A DNA stretch of 64,000 nucleotides from Desulfocarbo indianensis (GCA_001184205.1 LBMP01000006.1:62001-126000), one strand, 5' to 3'; shown: positions 16,603 through 25,736, counted from the first letter of the stretch. The notes: generated by a model not told the origin, from the letters alone. A program made the numbers and translations.

Positions 16603-18608
16603 TAGCTGCTCCTTTTGACCATAGTCACCAAATCCTTGGCCTTGAGTTTTTCTATCTGGAAATATTGCCCATCCAGAGCCTGGCACAGCCGCCGCGACAG
16701 GCCGAGCCTTGCGGTGTGGGCGGGTTCGGTATCCACCACCACGTATTTCACCCTGCTTTCAACCGCAAGCAGTCTGGCCATGGCCATGGCCTCCTCGTGG
16801 GGAGGCATCTGCTGGCCCAGGCCCGCGTTGGCCTTGCCGTCGGTGAGGATAAACACGATGGGCCTGGCGGTGGGTTCTTTGCGCAGATGCGCACCAAGCA
16901 CGCGATGGGCTTGGGCCAGGGCCGCGCTCAAGGGCGTCCTGCCGCCCACGGGCAGCTCTTTCAACTGACGGGCGGCCATTTCAATGGACGAGGTGGGCGC
17001 CAGGCAGAGCTCGGCCTCGCGGCCCCGGAAGCTGATCATGGCCACCTTGTCGCGTTTTTGATAGGCGTCCATCAGCAGGGAAAGGATGGCCCCCTTGGTG
17101 GCCACCATGCGGGCCTGGGCCCCCATGGAGCCGCTGCCGTCCACCACAAACAGCAGGAAGTCTCCTACCCGCTTTTCGCGCACCTTGCAGCGGATGTCGG
17201 ATTTATTGATGCAAACGGCCAGGCCGGCTCGCGCCCGCCGGCGAAGCTGGTATGGCGCGGCGGCCCTGAGGGTGGCGTCCAGGGCAAGGTCGTCGCCTGG
17301 GGCCATGGTGCTTTTTATGTAGCGGCCCTGTTTCTGGGCCGTGCGCGTGGCCGAACGGCGGCCGGAGCCGCGCCGCAGCGCGCGATCCTTGCCCTGCTCC
17401 AGACTGCGAACCTTAAAGGTCTCGCCGACCCGGAAAACCTGTTCGCCGCCCTCGCCCCCTTGTTCCGGCGGCCCCTGGGAGGGAGGCAGGGGCAGATCGT
17501 AAGGCTCGTCCATGTCTCCGGCCGATTCCTCCCGGGGCGGTGGATCGGCGCTGGGCCGGTCATGCTGTTGTCCTTCTTCCCGCGGCTGGTCTGCTTGGTC
17601 ATCCTCCCCTGGCTGGTCGTTGTCCGGCGGGGGCGGGGGAGGAGGAGGCGAAGCGTCGCGGCTGCGGTGGGTCAGGGCCATCCCCGCCACCCGTTGGATG
17701 TGCTCCACGGTCACTTGGGCGCCGGCCTCGTAGGCGCACAACGCCTTGGCCGCGCGCTGGATCGCCAAATCGGCACGATGTCCGGCCACATGGTTTTCCA
17801 GGCACAGTTGGCTGATAAAGCTTTTCAGGGGAGTAGGCAGGTAGACCTCGCGCAGACGTTGCCTGGCTCGGGTCACGGCCCGGGCCACCTCGGCGTCGGC
17901 ATCGGCATAGAGCTTGGCAAAGCCTGCTGGATCATGGTCAAAGGCTTCGCGCCGATCCATGAGAAGCACCCGGTCAGCGGGTTGAGGTTCGCCGCTCACT
18001 TGCACGCAGAGTCCGAAGCGATCCAGGAGTTGGGGCCGCAACTCGCCCTCTTCCGGGTTCATGGTGCCCACCAGCACGAACTCGGACGGGTGAGACAGAG
18101 AAACGCCCTCACGCTCGACGGTGCTGTATCCCGCCGCCGCCGCGTCCAGGATCACGTCGACCAGATGGTCATCAAGCAGGTTGACTTCATCAATATATAA
18201 AAATCCACGGTTGGCCCTGGCCAGCAGGCCCAGGGACAGAACGCGCCCACCCTGTTTCACGGCTTTGCTGAAATCCAGTCCCCCCAGCACCATGTCCTCG
18301 GTGGCGTTCAGCGGTAAATCCACCACGGGTGTGACTCGGGTGTGTGGCGAGGGCTTATGCCCCCGGCCGGCTGCTTGGGCGCAATCCGAACACAAACGGG
18401 AAACATCGTCGGGATCGCAGCCAAAAGGACAACCCGGCCAGATTGCCTGCATGGGCAACAAGGCGGCCAAGGACCTTACCGTCGTGGATTTTGCCGTGCC
18501 TTTTTCACCGCGAATGAGCACCCCGCCCACCCCGGGGTCTATGGCATTGAGCAGCAAGGCCAGCTTCATTTGCTCCTGGCCCACAATGGCGGAAAAAGGG
18601 TAGACCAT
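16602..18608 (-). CDS. ChlI-ChlD fusion chelatase subunit with VWA domain
   Basis: 668 aa. Residues 1-310 form a second AAA+ ChlI-like module (Walker [10 protein letters not shown], 34-42; [13 protein letters not shown]). A proline-rich and acidic linker follows (about 315-385, runs of P and D/E/Q). The C-terminus is a von Willebrand A domain with the MIDAS motif [10 protein letters not shown] and [10 protein letters not shown]. Fused ChlID proteins of this kind replace CobS/CobT or BchI/BchD beside CobN in many anaerobes. The ATG at 18608 follows a B12 riboswitch and terminator, so expression is B12-repressed. It is followed without a gap by the second ChlI gene and the radical SAM gene. Confidence 0.9.
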   Translation of the reverse strand: MVYPFSAIVGQEQMKLALLLNAIDPGVGGVLIRGEKGTAKSTTVRSLAALLPMQAIWPGCPFGCDPDDVSRLCSDCAQAAGRGHKPSPHTRVTPVVDLPLNATEDMVLGGLDFSKAVKQGGRVLSLGLLARANRGFLYIDEVNLLDDHLVDVILDAAAAGYSTVEREGVSLSHPSEFVLVGTMNPEEGELRPQLLDRFGLCVQVSGEPQPADRVLLMDRREAFDHDPAGFAKLYADADAEVARAVTRARQRLREVYLPTPLKSFISQLCLENHVAGHRADLAIQRAAKALCAYEAGAQVTVEHIQRVAGMALTHRSRDASPPPPPPPPDNDQPGEDDQADQPREEGQQHDRPSADPPPREESAGDMDEPYDLPLPPSQGPPEQGGEGGEQVFRVGETFKVRSLEQGKDRALRRGSGRRSATRTAQKQGRYIKSTMAPGDDLALDATLRAAAPYQLRRRARAGLAVCINKSDIRCKVREKRVGDFLLFVVDGSGSMGAQARMVATKGAILSLLMDAYQKRDKVAMISFRGREAELCLAPTSSIEMAARQLKELPVGGRTPLSAALAQAHRVLGAHLRKEPTARPIVFILTDGKANAGLGQQMPPHEEAMAMARLLAVESRVKYVVVDTEPAHTARLGLSRRLCQALDGQYFQIEKLKAKDLVTMVKRSS

Positions 18609-18632
18609 GGTTACGGGGCGCTCCGCTGCGAG

Positions 18633-18667
18633 AAAATAAAAAACCGGGCTCGTAAAACGAGTCCGGT
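18633..18667 (-). terminator. Terminator of the minus-strand B12 riboswitch leader
   Basis: On the minus strand ACCGGACTCG pairs with CGAGCCCGGT (one mismatch) around TTTTA and is followed by TTTTTATTTT. It lies between the riboswitch and the chlID start, as an OFF-state terminator should. Confidence 0.85.
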
Positions 18668-18737
18668 GACGTCCCTACGCATCAGCCATGACTTTTGGCG
18701 GCAGCCTCCCGGTCCACGGGGAAGACGCGCACGATTT

Positions 18738-18896
18738 GACAGACAGCAGGTATTCTGGCTTACGGATCAACCCGTGGGCCGCGCCTTCCCGGCTCATGGC
18801 CAGTGGCATTGGCGGACACGGTCCCCGATCACAGCGGCGGGCCCGCTCCCGTTTTGCACGGGATTCCCTGCGCAACAATCGTTTTGAACCCCTTAT
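18738..18896 (-). promoter_or_regulatory. Cobalamin (B12) riboswitch, minus strand
   Basis: The minus strand shows AGGGAATCCCGTGCAAAACG, CCCGCCGCTGTGATCGG, ATGCCACTGGCC, GGGAAGGCGCGGCCC and GTAAGCCAGAATACCTGC, the ordered conserved blocks of a B12 riboswitch. It controls the chlID-chlI-radical SAM unit. Together with the riboswitch at 6285 it places the whole convergent block under B12 repression. Confidence 0.93.
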
Positions 18897-18960
18897 TTAC
18901 TAACAGCAATGATGGTCATCGTCAATTCTATTTATGAAACCCTCGCGCGGTGATCGGTTC

Positions 18961-19134
18961 AAGACCGAGCGAGGCGGCTTGGCCGACCTGGCGGCAACCA
19001 ACCGTAAGCGGCGCAAGTAGTTCATGGATGATGTGGATGGCGTCATCGACTGGAAGCCCGTCGAGCGTTTTTCGAACATAAAGCTCCGGCGTAACAAGCA
19101 CGCGGCGGACAACCCGGCCTATGTCGGCGACACC
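18961..19134 (+). pseudogene. IS5-family transposase N-terminal remnant
   Basis: The plus strand reads GLADLAATNRKRRK, a TAG stop, then FMDDVDGVIDWKPVERF and NKHAADNPAY, matching the N-terminal domain of IS5-type transposases (FxDxVDxxIDWxPxE). Only about 55 residues remain and an internal stop interrupts them. It lies just upstream of the second copy of the tRNA-flank repeat. Confidence 0.7.
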
Positions 19135-19164
19135 CTGGTCCCTTCGGCCCGCCGTCCCCGCTAA

Positions 19165-19201
19165 TAGATAGCAAGAGGCCAGTCGATTTCGGCTGGCCTC
19201 T
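19165..19201 (+). repeat. 37-bp repeat identical to 5582-5618 (with terminator hairpin)
   Basis: An exact copy of the sequence behind the tRNA-Asp fragment. Upstream, CGTCCCCGC replaces the tRNA acceptor end (CGTCCCCACCA) and the T-arm region is degenerate. Its hairpin (AGAGGCCAG/CTGGCCTCT) followed by GTTTTT could still end transcription. It marks the right edge of the B12 block. The 19202-19411 stretch after it holds nothing recognisable. Confidence 0.88.
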
Positions 19202-19411
19202 GTTTTTGAAATGGGTTGAGCATGGGAGGGATTGATATAGGGCTAAGAATCTTAATTTTTGGCAAATAGTCCCAACCCATAACCCAGTATGTCTAGAAAA
19301 TAAGGCAATGGGTTCAATTAAATAGAGGAATATCAGAAGGCAAGCAGTTGATAAATACACTATTTTGATTTTTTACCGACTCCGTTAATTGACGTAATGA
19401 CGGTTCATACG

Positions 19412-19900
19412 TTAATCAACTTCATGTTGGGTAAAATGTGCACAAAGTTTGGCCATTCCGTCATTCTCACTATTATTATAAGGGAATGAATATAAGTCTA
19501 GAAGCAATTGCTCATAATACTTTGCTTGGCGATTTATCATAGGTAAATAGCTAAAGTAAACAATCATTTCTTCTGAAAAATTTTTTAACGCCCAATGATT
19601 GATTAAACGTTTTTGTACGATGCCTTTCCCAACATACAATGCTTTCATGTGGAAGAGATTATGTTTGTCACAATAGTCAGCTTTATGCCACAGAAGATAA
19701 ACACCAATTGTACCTTTTCCTTTCCAATCATTGAAAAAGTGCTCACCACCAAATGAACGATCTGTATAGAATCCAATATTTGAATGGCATAAATCGTTAA
19801 GGGTCTCCTTGAAGAAAGTATCTTTCTTTCTAATAATATCGAACTCCGTTGACTGCTTGTCACATAAACAATCGCATCCGTTATAAGATTTTAAATCCAT
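19412..19900 (-). CDS. GIY-YIG-like nuclease domain protein
   Basis: 162 aa from ATG 19900; an upstream Met (19966) would add a hydrophobic segment and is less likely. The core matches GIY-YIG nucleases: GVYLL (66-70, for GIY), ALYVGKG (88-93, for YIG), a KRL segment with R98, the catalytic-type Glu in KYYEQLLLDLY (E130), and a C-terminal PYNNS asparagine pair. The N-terminal 50 residues contain two close cysteines (CDCLC). The DNA is much poorer in GC than its surroundings, indicating transfer. It lies downstream of, and on the same strand as, a TIR gene 180 bp away, so it is a plausible effector partner. There is no strong ribosome binding site. Confidence 0.65.
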   Translation of the reverse strand: MDLKSYNGCDCLCDKQSTEFDIIRKKDTFFKETLNDLCHSNIGFYTDRSFGGEHFFNDWKGKGTIGVYLLWHKADYCDKHNLFHMKALYVGKGIVQKRLINHWALKNFSEEMIVYFSYLPMINRQAKYYEQLLLDLYSFPYNNSENDGMAKLCAHFTQHEVD

Positions 19901-20081
19901 AATGATAGCTAGTAAAATTATTAGAATATTTATCTGTATTTCGAATGCTTGTCTTCTGCATACCAACTGCCTTATCGATATGCTCGGATATTAAAAATAG
20001 TTTTACATCAACTATACTTGCATTCACTTTTATATCTCCAATTTACTTCGTTGTGCCTTGTGAAATATTGACTTAGCAATG

Positions 20082-20957
20082 CTACATTCCATAATATTTT
20101 GAACTAAATCCAACAGAAAGTGGTCCGCCATCAAATGAACAAGATACACCGATTTTGAGCCTTCTTTTGTGATCAGAATAATGGTGATAGTGAGTCTGTT
20201 TATTTACAATATCTAATTCTGATGGATTTATACTAAGGCAGCCGAGAATTGGCTCTGAATCAAATTCTTGATTTTGCATACAAGGCGATGTTTTATTGAG
20301 CTTTACTTCAACGTAGTTGATAAAATTACCTTCTGCCTCTAAGAGCATGCTACAATCGTCGGAATCAATAATTATATTGCCCGCTTCGTTTGGTGTGCCA
20401 TTAACCGCTTTCGCTGCACCGGACAACGTCATGCCAATGTACTGAAAAGGTCGGTGAAAAGGTTTTGATAATATAAAGAATAATTGATCTGTTGCTTTAT
20501 CAAGTGCATGACCTAGGGTGGTCGCTTTTGGTTTTCCGTTCAAGGCAGATTTATTAAAAACAATACCCATGGCATTGATCAATGACTCAAATGAAGTAGA
20601 ATACTTAGAATCATCTGTAAAGTCAGCATACTTCTTACCTAATAAGAAACCTGGCAGGTCACACTTTTCGAGCATCAATGGTAGTACCTTTATTTTCTTA
20701 CCACTAATTTCTAAGGTCATTGCAACATCTATCTCTTTTTGTACCCACTTAGAATGGACAGAGTTGGGAGATAAGATTACGGCCAGATAATCGACGCTAT
20801 CAATGCCTTCCCTTATTTTTTCAATGAGACTATCTCCGATTTTTAATTCAGCCTCATCAATCCACACCGTTATTCCATGACAATCTAGGTCATGTGCTAG
20901 TTTGTGTGCAAAATCCTTATCATTGATGTTATGACTTAAAAATATAGTTGGGCTCAT
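20082..20957 (-). CDS. TIR-domain protein, candidate NAD-consuming defence effector
   Basis: 291 aa. Residues 1-135 form a TIR domain: TIFLSHNINDKDFAHKLA, GITVWIDEAELKIGDSL, VILSPNSVHSKWVQKEIDVAM and VLPLML. The Glu in WVQKE (E75) sits where TIR NADases carry their catalytic glutamate. Residues 140-291 are a separate beta-rich domain I do not recognise, ending LKIGVSCSFDGGPLSVGFSS. Bacterial TIR proteins of this size often deplete NAD or make a signal during phage infection, with the C-terminal domain as sensor. The low GC and the GIY-YIG neighbour on the same strand suggest a laterally acquired defence module. The function is not proven. Confidence 0.85.
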   Translation of the reverse strand: MSPTIFLSHNINDKDFAHKLAHDLDCHGITVWIDEAELKIGDSLIEKIREGIDSVDYLAVILSPNSVHSKWVQKEIDVAMTLEISGKKIKVLPLMLEKCDLPGFLLGKKYADFTDDSKYSTSFESLINAMGIVFNKSALNGKPKATTLGHALDKATDQLFFILSKPFHRPFQYIGMTLSGAAKAVNGTPNEAGNIIIDSDDCSMLLEAEGNFINYVEVKLNKTSPCMQNQEFDSEPILGCLSINPSELDIVNKQTHYHHYSDHKRRLKIGVSCSFDGGPLSVGFSSKYYGM

Positions 20958-21506
20958 TTTTTACCCGCTTGTTCCATATCTATCAATGATACTTGCATTA
21001 CCCATTCATTCAAGCTATTTCAATATCTCGAATCCAATCTACTACTCGTCTGCGTATCTTGCAGGTATTAGCACAGATGGCTGCCGCTGCGTGGCTATAG
21101 TAGGACCTAGCTCTCAAAATAGTATTCGAGTTGATTGACTTCGAAGCCGGTAGGTTAAGGAGCTTGTCAAGGTACCCCCCAGTGAACATTAACCCCTAGC
21201 GTTAATAGCTTAATTCATCGTTAACCCTATGGTCAACTGAGGAGTTGCGTGCGCGGCCTGCTCCCATTAACGGTCCAGCACACAAAATTGGCCCTAGGAA
21301 GGCCTATTTTGGACAAAATTATTATTATAGCATCCTGAATATAAACGGTGAGTTAGGCATAACCTAACTCCCCTGGTCTCTTATGGCAATTCCCTTTTAT
21401 TTCCACCCGTGAATTAGGCAATAGGCCGGCCCGTCAAGGCCGTGCGGCCAAGCCGGCGCTCGGCTTGGCCGCACGGTTTGTCGTCATAAAAGACGCCCGC
21501 CGGGGT
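20958..21506. other. Intergenic region (about 550 bp) at the edge of the TIR island
   Basis: No credible coding frame. It contains a perfect inverted repeat (arms GAGTTAGG and CCTAACTC, 21350-21370, 5-nt loop), several TTAAC-rich segments and the long hairpin at 21440-21476. Composition changes from AT-rich to GC-rich around 21400, which probably marks the border of the acquired DNA. Confidence 0.5.
21440..21476. terminator. Strong 16-bp hairpin, terminator-like
   Basis: CCGTGCGGCCAAGCCG pairs perfectly with its complement across a 5-nt loop. It lies just past the stop of the methylase gene, so it may end that minus-strand operon. No T-tract follows on the minus strand, and only TTTG on the plus strand, so an RNA-stabilising role is also possible. 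Confidence 0.55.
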
Positions 21507-22382
21507 TCACTTGAGGAAATCCCCCACGTAGATCAAATGCTCAAAGGGGAGCTTCTCGCCCTTGGTCTTCTCCAGAATGGTGTCCAAGGAGGCGACAAGC
21601 ACTTTCTCGCGGTCCTGATAGCCAGCGTAGGACACAATGGCTATGGGGGTGTCGCCGGGGTAGCTCTCTTTAAGCTGGGCCACCACCTCGGGCAGATTCA
21701 TGCGCATGGTGAAAAAGACCATGGTGGACTGGGTTTCGCCCAGCTTGGCCAGGGTGTCCTTGCCCTTATAGCCCTTGCTGGTGGTCATGGCCGCGGTGAG
21801 TATCACCGAGTGGCTGACAAAGCCCTTGTTGGGTCCCCGCTGCAGGGCCGCGTTGGCGGCGTTAAAGCAGGAAAGGCCCGGCACCACCTCGGGCTTAAGG
21901 TCGGCGAACTCCTGCAGATAGCCGGTGTGCGGCCCATACAGCATGGGATCGCCGCCAGAGACCACGGCCACGGTTTTGCCCGCGGCCACGGCTTCGCGGA
22001 TGATGCGGCGGGTCTCTTCCTGCATGGCCTGGTGCTTATCCGGGGGCATCCGCTTTGGGGGCATCTTATCGCGGCCCCGCTTTTGCAGGCTTTTTTCCAT
22101 GAACAAAAGGTGCCCGGCCTCGTGGAGCTCCTTGCCCTTGAACAGCTCGGCATACTGTTTGAAATCGTGCTTCATGCCGAAAATGATGTCGGCCTGGGTT
22201 AGGACCCTGTGGGCTCGTATGGTCATGTTGTCCAGATCGCCCACGCCGAGCCCAACCAGATATAGCTTGCCCTGGGCGGCTTGCACGTCTTGGGCGCCCC
22301 CGGGCGCGGCGACCATGGCCGCGGCCGCGAGCAGAATCATTAACGCCAGGTAAAAGTGCTTGGTTAGTCTATATTTGCGCAT
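21507..22382 (-). CDS. Exported tetrapyrrole (corrin/porphyrin) methylase-family protein
   Basis: 291 aa. Residues 1-36 are a signal peptide (KHFYLALMILLAAAAMVAAP ... VQA). Residues 38-291 form a tetrapyrrole methylase domain like precorrin methylases: GKLYLVGLGVGDLDNMTIRA, the GGDPMLYG loop (VVSGGDPMLYGPH), VPGLSCFNAA, and VSYAGYQDRE. These enzymes normally use S-adenosylmethionine in the cytosol, so an exported member is odd. It may instead bind or carry a tetrapyrrole. GGGAGG precedes the ATG. It is the last gene of the set beginning at 29580, 36 bp after the STN-type receptor, which suggests it handles the same imported ligand. Confidence 0.85.
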   Translation of the reverse strand: MRKYRLTKHFYLALMILLAAAAMVAAPGGAQDVQAAQGKLYLVGLGVGDLDNMTIRAHRVLTQADIIFGMKHDFKQYAELFKGKELHEAGHLLFMEKSLQKRGRDKMPPKRMPPDKHQAMQEETRRIIREAVAAGKTVAVVSGGDPMLYGPHTGYLQEFADLKPEVVPGLSCFNAANAALQRGPNKGFVSHSVILTAAMTTSKGYKGKDTLAKLGETQSTMVFFTMRMNLPEVVAQLKESYPGDTPIAIVSYAGYQDREKVLVASLDTILEKTKGEKLPFEHLIYVGDFLK

Positions 22383-22417
22383 GTCTATCCTCCCATGCTG
22401 CCAAAGGGAAACTTTCC

Positions 22418-24667
22418 TCAGAATTTGTAGGTGAAGCCCAGGCGCACGTCCAGGCCGGGCTCTTCAACGATGCCGGTGCTGCTGTAAATAGTGGTGTGCT
22501 CGCTGTAGCGCAGGTCAAACAGGTTGTTCACCACCAAATTCAGCGACAAATTGGGAATCTGGCTGGGCTGATAAACTGCCTGGATGTTGTGCACCACGTA
22601 ACCGGGCCGCTCGGGTTCGTCATCGGGCACGTCGGTGAGGCGGAAGACCACGTTCATGGTGTAGCCCAGGGTAACCTGGTCAATGGGCTGCCAACGGTTG
22701 TCCCAAACCAGATGGTCGCCCGAGGCGCCGGCCACCCGGCGGATCACGCCGACCGGGTTGCCGTCTTTGTCCTCCAGACTCACGTGGGTGTAGCTCAGGC
22801 GGCTTTCAAAGTTGGGCAGGCCCCAGGCGACGCGCAGCTCAAAGCCCTCGGATATGAGATCGTCGCCGTTTTTCAGCTCGGTTATGACGCCCCTGCGTCC
22901 CTCGGCCTCGATCCTGTTTTCAATGCGGGTGTTGAAGTAGGTGCCTTCCAGGCGCAGGTGGTCATCTCCCAGAAGCAGGCCTTGCCCCATATAGCGCAGA
23001 CCGCCCTGCACCTGGTTGGAGGTCTCGGGTTCGGTGATGTTGAAAGGAGTGCTGCTGTCGATGCTGGTCATCCACGAACCGGGAATGACGCCGCTGGCCC
23101 GCACGGCCTCGCCATAGCTGGCAAAGGCGGTCAGGCCTTTGAGCAGCTCGTAGGTGGCGCCGATGTTGGGAGAGAACTCGTTTCCGGAGAAGTTGTTGGG
23201 CCCGTAATTGATATCATAGCTGTCCAGGCGGGCTCCAAAGGATATCCCCAGGGCCCCCAGGCTCATACGGTTTTGGAGGTAGAAGCCCAGGTTGCTGGTG
23301 TCGTTTTCCTTTTCCGAGCCGTCGCTCAACTGGCCGGTGCTGGTCTCATCACGGATGTCGGCGCCCAGGGTAAGGCGGTGGGAGGTGGGGCCGAGCTTGA
23401 AAGCGAAGGTGTTGCGCACATCGCCGCCGTATTTGTCGCTGTGGTACTCGGTGGCCCGGGTGTCGTTGGTCACCTTGTTTTCGTTGTAAAAGATGTTGAG
23501 CCTGGCGTCCACCAGGGAGTTCTTGGGCTTGAAGCGGTAGTCGGCGGTGTAGGTATGGCGCTGGATCTCGATGTGATCCGGGTCAAACGAGGTGTCGGCG
23601 GGGTAGCCCATGTCGCTGCCCGTGCTGCCCCAGATGTAGAGTCCCTCGTTCTTGATGCCCTCGGCGCTGAAACGCAGGCTGTGGCCGTTCAGGTCCAGGA
23701 TGCTCACCTTGCCCAGATAAGCCTGGCCTTCCCCATTGGAGTTGGGCACCTCGGGACCGTCGTCGCCCACCTTGTAGTTTTGGCGGTCGTTGCCAGAGTA
23801 GTGAGCCAGGATGCCCACATGTTTGCCCACCACGGCGTAGGCCGAAGCGCCGCCCTTCCAGGATTCATCCACCGAACCGTAGCCGCCGGTGACGGTGGCC
23901 CCCACTTGGCGGTCCTTTAAAAGAAGGTCCTGGGCGTCAGCGGTTTCAAAGACGATGCTGCCGCCCAGGGCTCCAGGGCCGGCGTCCGCTCTGAGCCCGG
24001 TTTGCACCTCCACCCGTTTGAGCAACTCAGTGTCCATGAGGCCTATGTCGCCCATGTGCTGGTGCAGGCTGCGGCCCTGGCTGGCGCCATCAATGCTGAT
24101 ATTAAGGTTGTTGGCCTCCACGCCGCGCAGATAGAGGCGCTGGGTGAAACGGCCGCCGCCGCCAATCACCACCGAGGAGTCGGTGGAGAAGATGTCGGCC
24201 ATGTCCCAGGCCAGGGTGCGGCGCAGGGTTTCGGTGTTGATGCTATGGGTCTCCGGATCTGCTTGCAGGTCCTTTACCGTCATCCCGGGCAGGGCCACCG
24301 CTTTCTGCTGCCCGTCTCCCGCCAGGATTATATGACCTTGACCTTTGTCCTCGGCCTTCAGGCCGGTGCCGGCCAACATTTCGGCCAGGGCCTGGCGTAT
24401 GGTATAGGAACCTGAAATAGCGTTGCTTTTTTTGCCTTGGCTCAACTGGGGGTCATAAGAAAAATGTGTGCCGGACTGGCGGGAAAAGGCGTGCAGGGCC
24501 TCATCCAGGGGGCCGGCGGGTATATCGTAACTGCGGACCGCATCGGCCGGGGATTGGGCCCCGGCCTCCATGGCCCAGCCTCCCGCGCCGACCAGCAACA
24601 AAGCCATCAGCGCGACTCTTGCCCAAAGGCCGGCAAACACTCTCGTTGCATTGATTCTTGATGTCAT
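22418..24667 (-). CDS. TonB-dependent receptor with N-terminal STN (signalling) domain
   Basis: 749 aa. The ATG at 24667 is preceded by GGAGG 7 nt upstream; the adjacent TTG is not needed. After a signal peptide ending EAGAQ, residues about 47-115 are an STN/secretin domain (YDIPAGPLDEALHAFSRQSG ... ALAEMLAGTGL). A plug follows (MADIFSTDSSVVIGGGG, LYLRGVEANNLNISIDGA) and then the barrel ending FTYKF. STN domains of FecA-type transducers signal to an anti-sigma factor, but no FecI/FecR pair is visible here. Plug features resemble heme/hemoglobin or TbpA-like receptors; the ligand is unknown. It is the fifth gene of the minus-strand set, upstream of the exported methylase. Confidence 0.9.
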   Translation of the reverse strand: MTSRINATRVFAGLWARVALMALLLVGAGGWAMEAGAQSPADAVRSYDIPAGPLDEALHAFSRQSGTHFSYDPQLSQGKKSNAISGSYTIRQALAEMLAGTGLKAEDKGQGHIILAGDGQQKAVALPGMTVKDLQADPETHSINTETLRRTLAWDMADIFSTDSSVVIGGGGRFTQRLYLRGVEANNLNISIDGASQGRSLHQHMGDIGLMDTELLKRVEVQTGLRADAGPGALGGSIVFETADAQDLLLKDRQVGATVTGGYGSVDESWKGGASAYAVVGKHVGILAHYSGNDRQNYKVGDDGPEVPNSNGEGQAYLGKVSILDLNGHSLRFSAEGIKNEGLYIWGSTGSDMGYPADTSFDPDHIEIQRHTYTADYRFKPKNSLVDARLNIFYNENKVTNDTRATEYHSDKYGGDVRNTFAFKLGPTSHRLTLGADIRDETSTGQLSDGSEKENDTSNLGFYLQNRMSLGALGISFGARLDSYDINYGPNNFSGNEFSPNIGATYELLKGLTAFASYGEAVRASGVIPGSWMTSIDSSTPFNITEPETSNQVQGGLRYMGQGLLLGDDHLRLEGTYFNTRIENRIEAEGRRGVITELKNGDDLISEGFELRVAWGLPNFESRLSYTHVSLEDKDGNPVGVIRRVAGASGDHLVWDNRWQPIDQVTLGYTMNVVFRLTDVPDDEPERPGYVVHNIQAVYQPSQIPNLSLNLVVNNLFDLRYSEHTTIYSSTGIVEEPGLDVRLGFTYKF

Positions 24668-24848
24668 CAAGCCACCTCCTCTTCTCCTCCTCGGAGCAGA
24701 CGGTAGGTTCTGTTCGTCTGATTGTGATCAACTCTTCCGATTTAGGCGGGCATTGGCAGGCGGTTGAAAAACAGCCTGCCCAGCGGCCCAGGGTCGGCCC
24801 GCCTTAAGCCAATGCTCAAGCCCAAGCGCGGCCGGCCCTGCCGAGACC

Positions 24849-25736
24849 TCAGGGTTTGACGTTGAAGCTGACGCTGGCGGCGTGCATAACCGCGGCGCAT
24901 TTGGCGGCCAGGTGTTTCAAGTCGTTGTTTTTGGACACGTCCTGGCGGTGATAAACGTTGACCACCCACTGTCCCGCCGTGGGGAAGCGGAAGCCGCCCT
25001 TGCCGTTGAAAATTATGGCCGACAACATGAAATGGTCCGGACCGCCGAAAGTGTTGCTGGAGGCCGTGATGTATTCAATGCTCCGGTCCGGCCTGGTGTT
25101 CAATGGCTTGCCCATGAAGAGAACCTTGAAGTCAACCTTGTCGCCCACCCGGACGTTGCAGAGATCGCCGGCAGGCATTATTTCAAGGTCGTGACCCAGC
25201 GCCTTGGGCGCTTGCCAATCCCCCACCTTGAAATAGGCTTTGGCAAAGGACTTGTAAAACATGGACCCCAAAATCTGTTTGGCGTCCTGTACCTGATCCT
25301 TGGATTTGGCGACCCAGCGCTTTTTGCCTTCTTTGTCGAGGAAGATGGTGAAGTAATTGTCCTTGCTGACCACGGCCACCTGATAGGTGCCCGGCTTGCT
25401 TTTGTCGGAGAGGGTTATTTTATTCACCCCCACGTCGCCCTGCTGTAGCGACATGCCGCTGGGCGTGGTCGTGGGGGGCGTTTTTTCGGGGCTGGCCGGC
25501 AGCGCCATGGCGGTCGCCTTGGCGTCGGGATCCACCAGCGAATACGATTCCAGCGTGACGCCTTGTATTATGTCGTCCATGGGCAGGTTGTGACCCCATC
25601 CTATGGATACGAGGGCGTGTCCTGGGGGATGGCTATAGGATTCGTAAAGGTTCAGCCAAAGGGTGTGGGCCGCCGCCGGAGAGGCGGCGACCAGCCAAAA
25701 CAGGGCGGATAGAACCGACAGGGTAAATCTGGACAT
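24849..25736 (-). CDS. DUF4198 periplasmic protein with mature N-terminal histidine
   Basis: 295 aa. The signal peptide is predicted to be cleaved after SPAAA, leaving HTLWLNLYES as the mature start, with further His in SYSHPPGH and WGHN. DUF4198 proteins (NikK-like) are periplasmic nickel/cobalt-related binding proteins in which the new N-terminal His can ligate metal. Later parts hold the beta-sandwich repeats of the family (KPGTYQVAVVSKDNYFTIFL, TAGQWVVNVYHRQD). It sits between the cysteine-rich binding protein and the STN-type receptor, so it may pass metal or a metal chelate across the periplasm. AAAGGAG lies upstream of the ATG. A hairpin (CCCCGAAGC/GCTTCGGGG) separates it from the binding-protein gene. 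Confidence 0.85.
   Translation of the reverse strand: MSRFTLSVLSALFWLVAASPAAAHTLWLNLYESYSHPPGHALVSIGWGHNLPMDDIIQGVTLESYSLVDPDAKATAMALPASPEKTPPTTTPSGMSLQQGDVGVNKITLSDKSKPGTYQVAVVSKDNYFTIFLDKEGKKRWVAKSKDQVQDAKQILGSMFYKSFAKAYFKVGDWQAPKALGHDLEIMPAGDLCNVRVGDKVDFKVLFMGKPLNTRPDRSIEYITASSNTFGGPDHFMLSAIIFNGKGGFRFPTAGQWVVNVYHRQDVSKNNDLKHLAAKCAAVMHAASVSFNVKP

Noticed and set aside
18675-18903. Short frames on both strands over the minus-strand B12 riboswitch
   Set aside because: The conserved riboswitch blocks explain the sequence; the frames lack starts with ribosome sites.
19043-19360. Minus-strand frame over the IS5 remnant and the 37-bp repeat
   Set aside because: It reads through the terminator repeat and shows only partial similarity to the frame at 5514-5768, because both translate the same repeat.
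21507-22202. Plus-strand frame opposite the exported methylase
   Set aside because: Antisense shadow rich in Gly, His and Leu, with no start signal.
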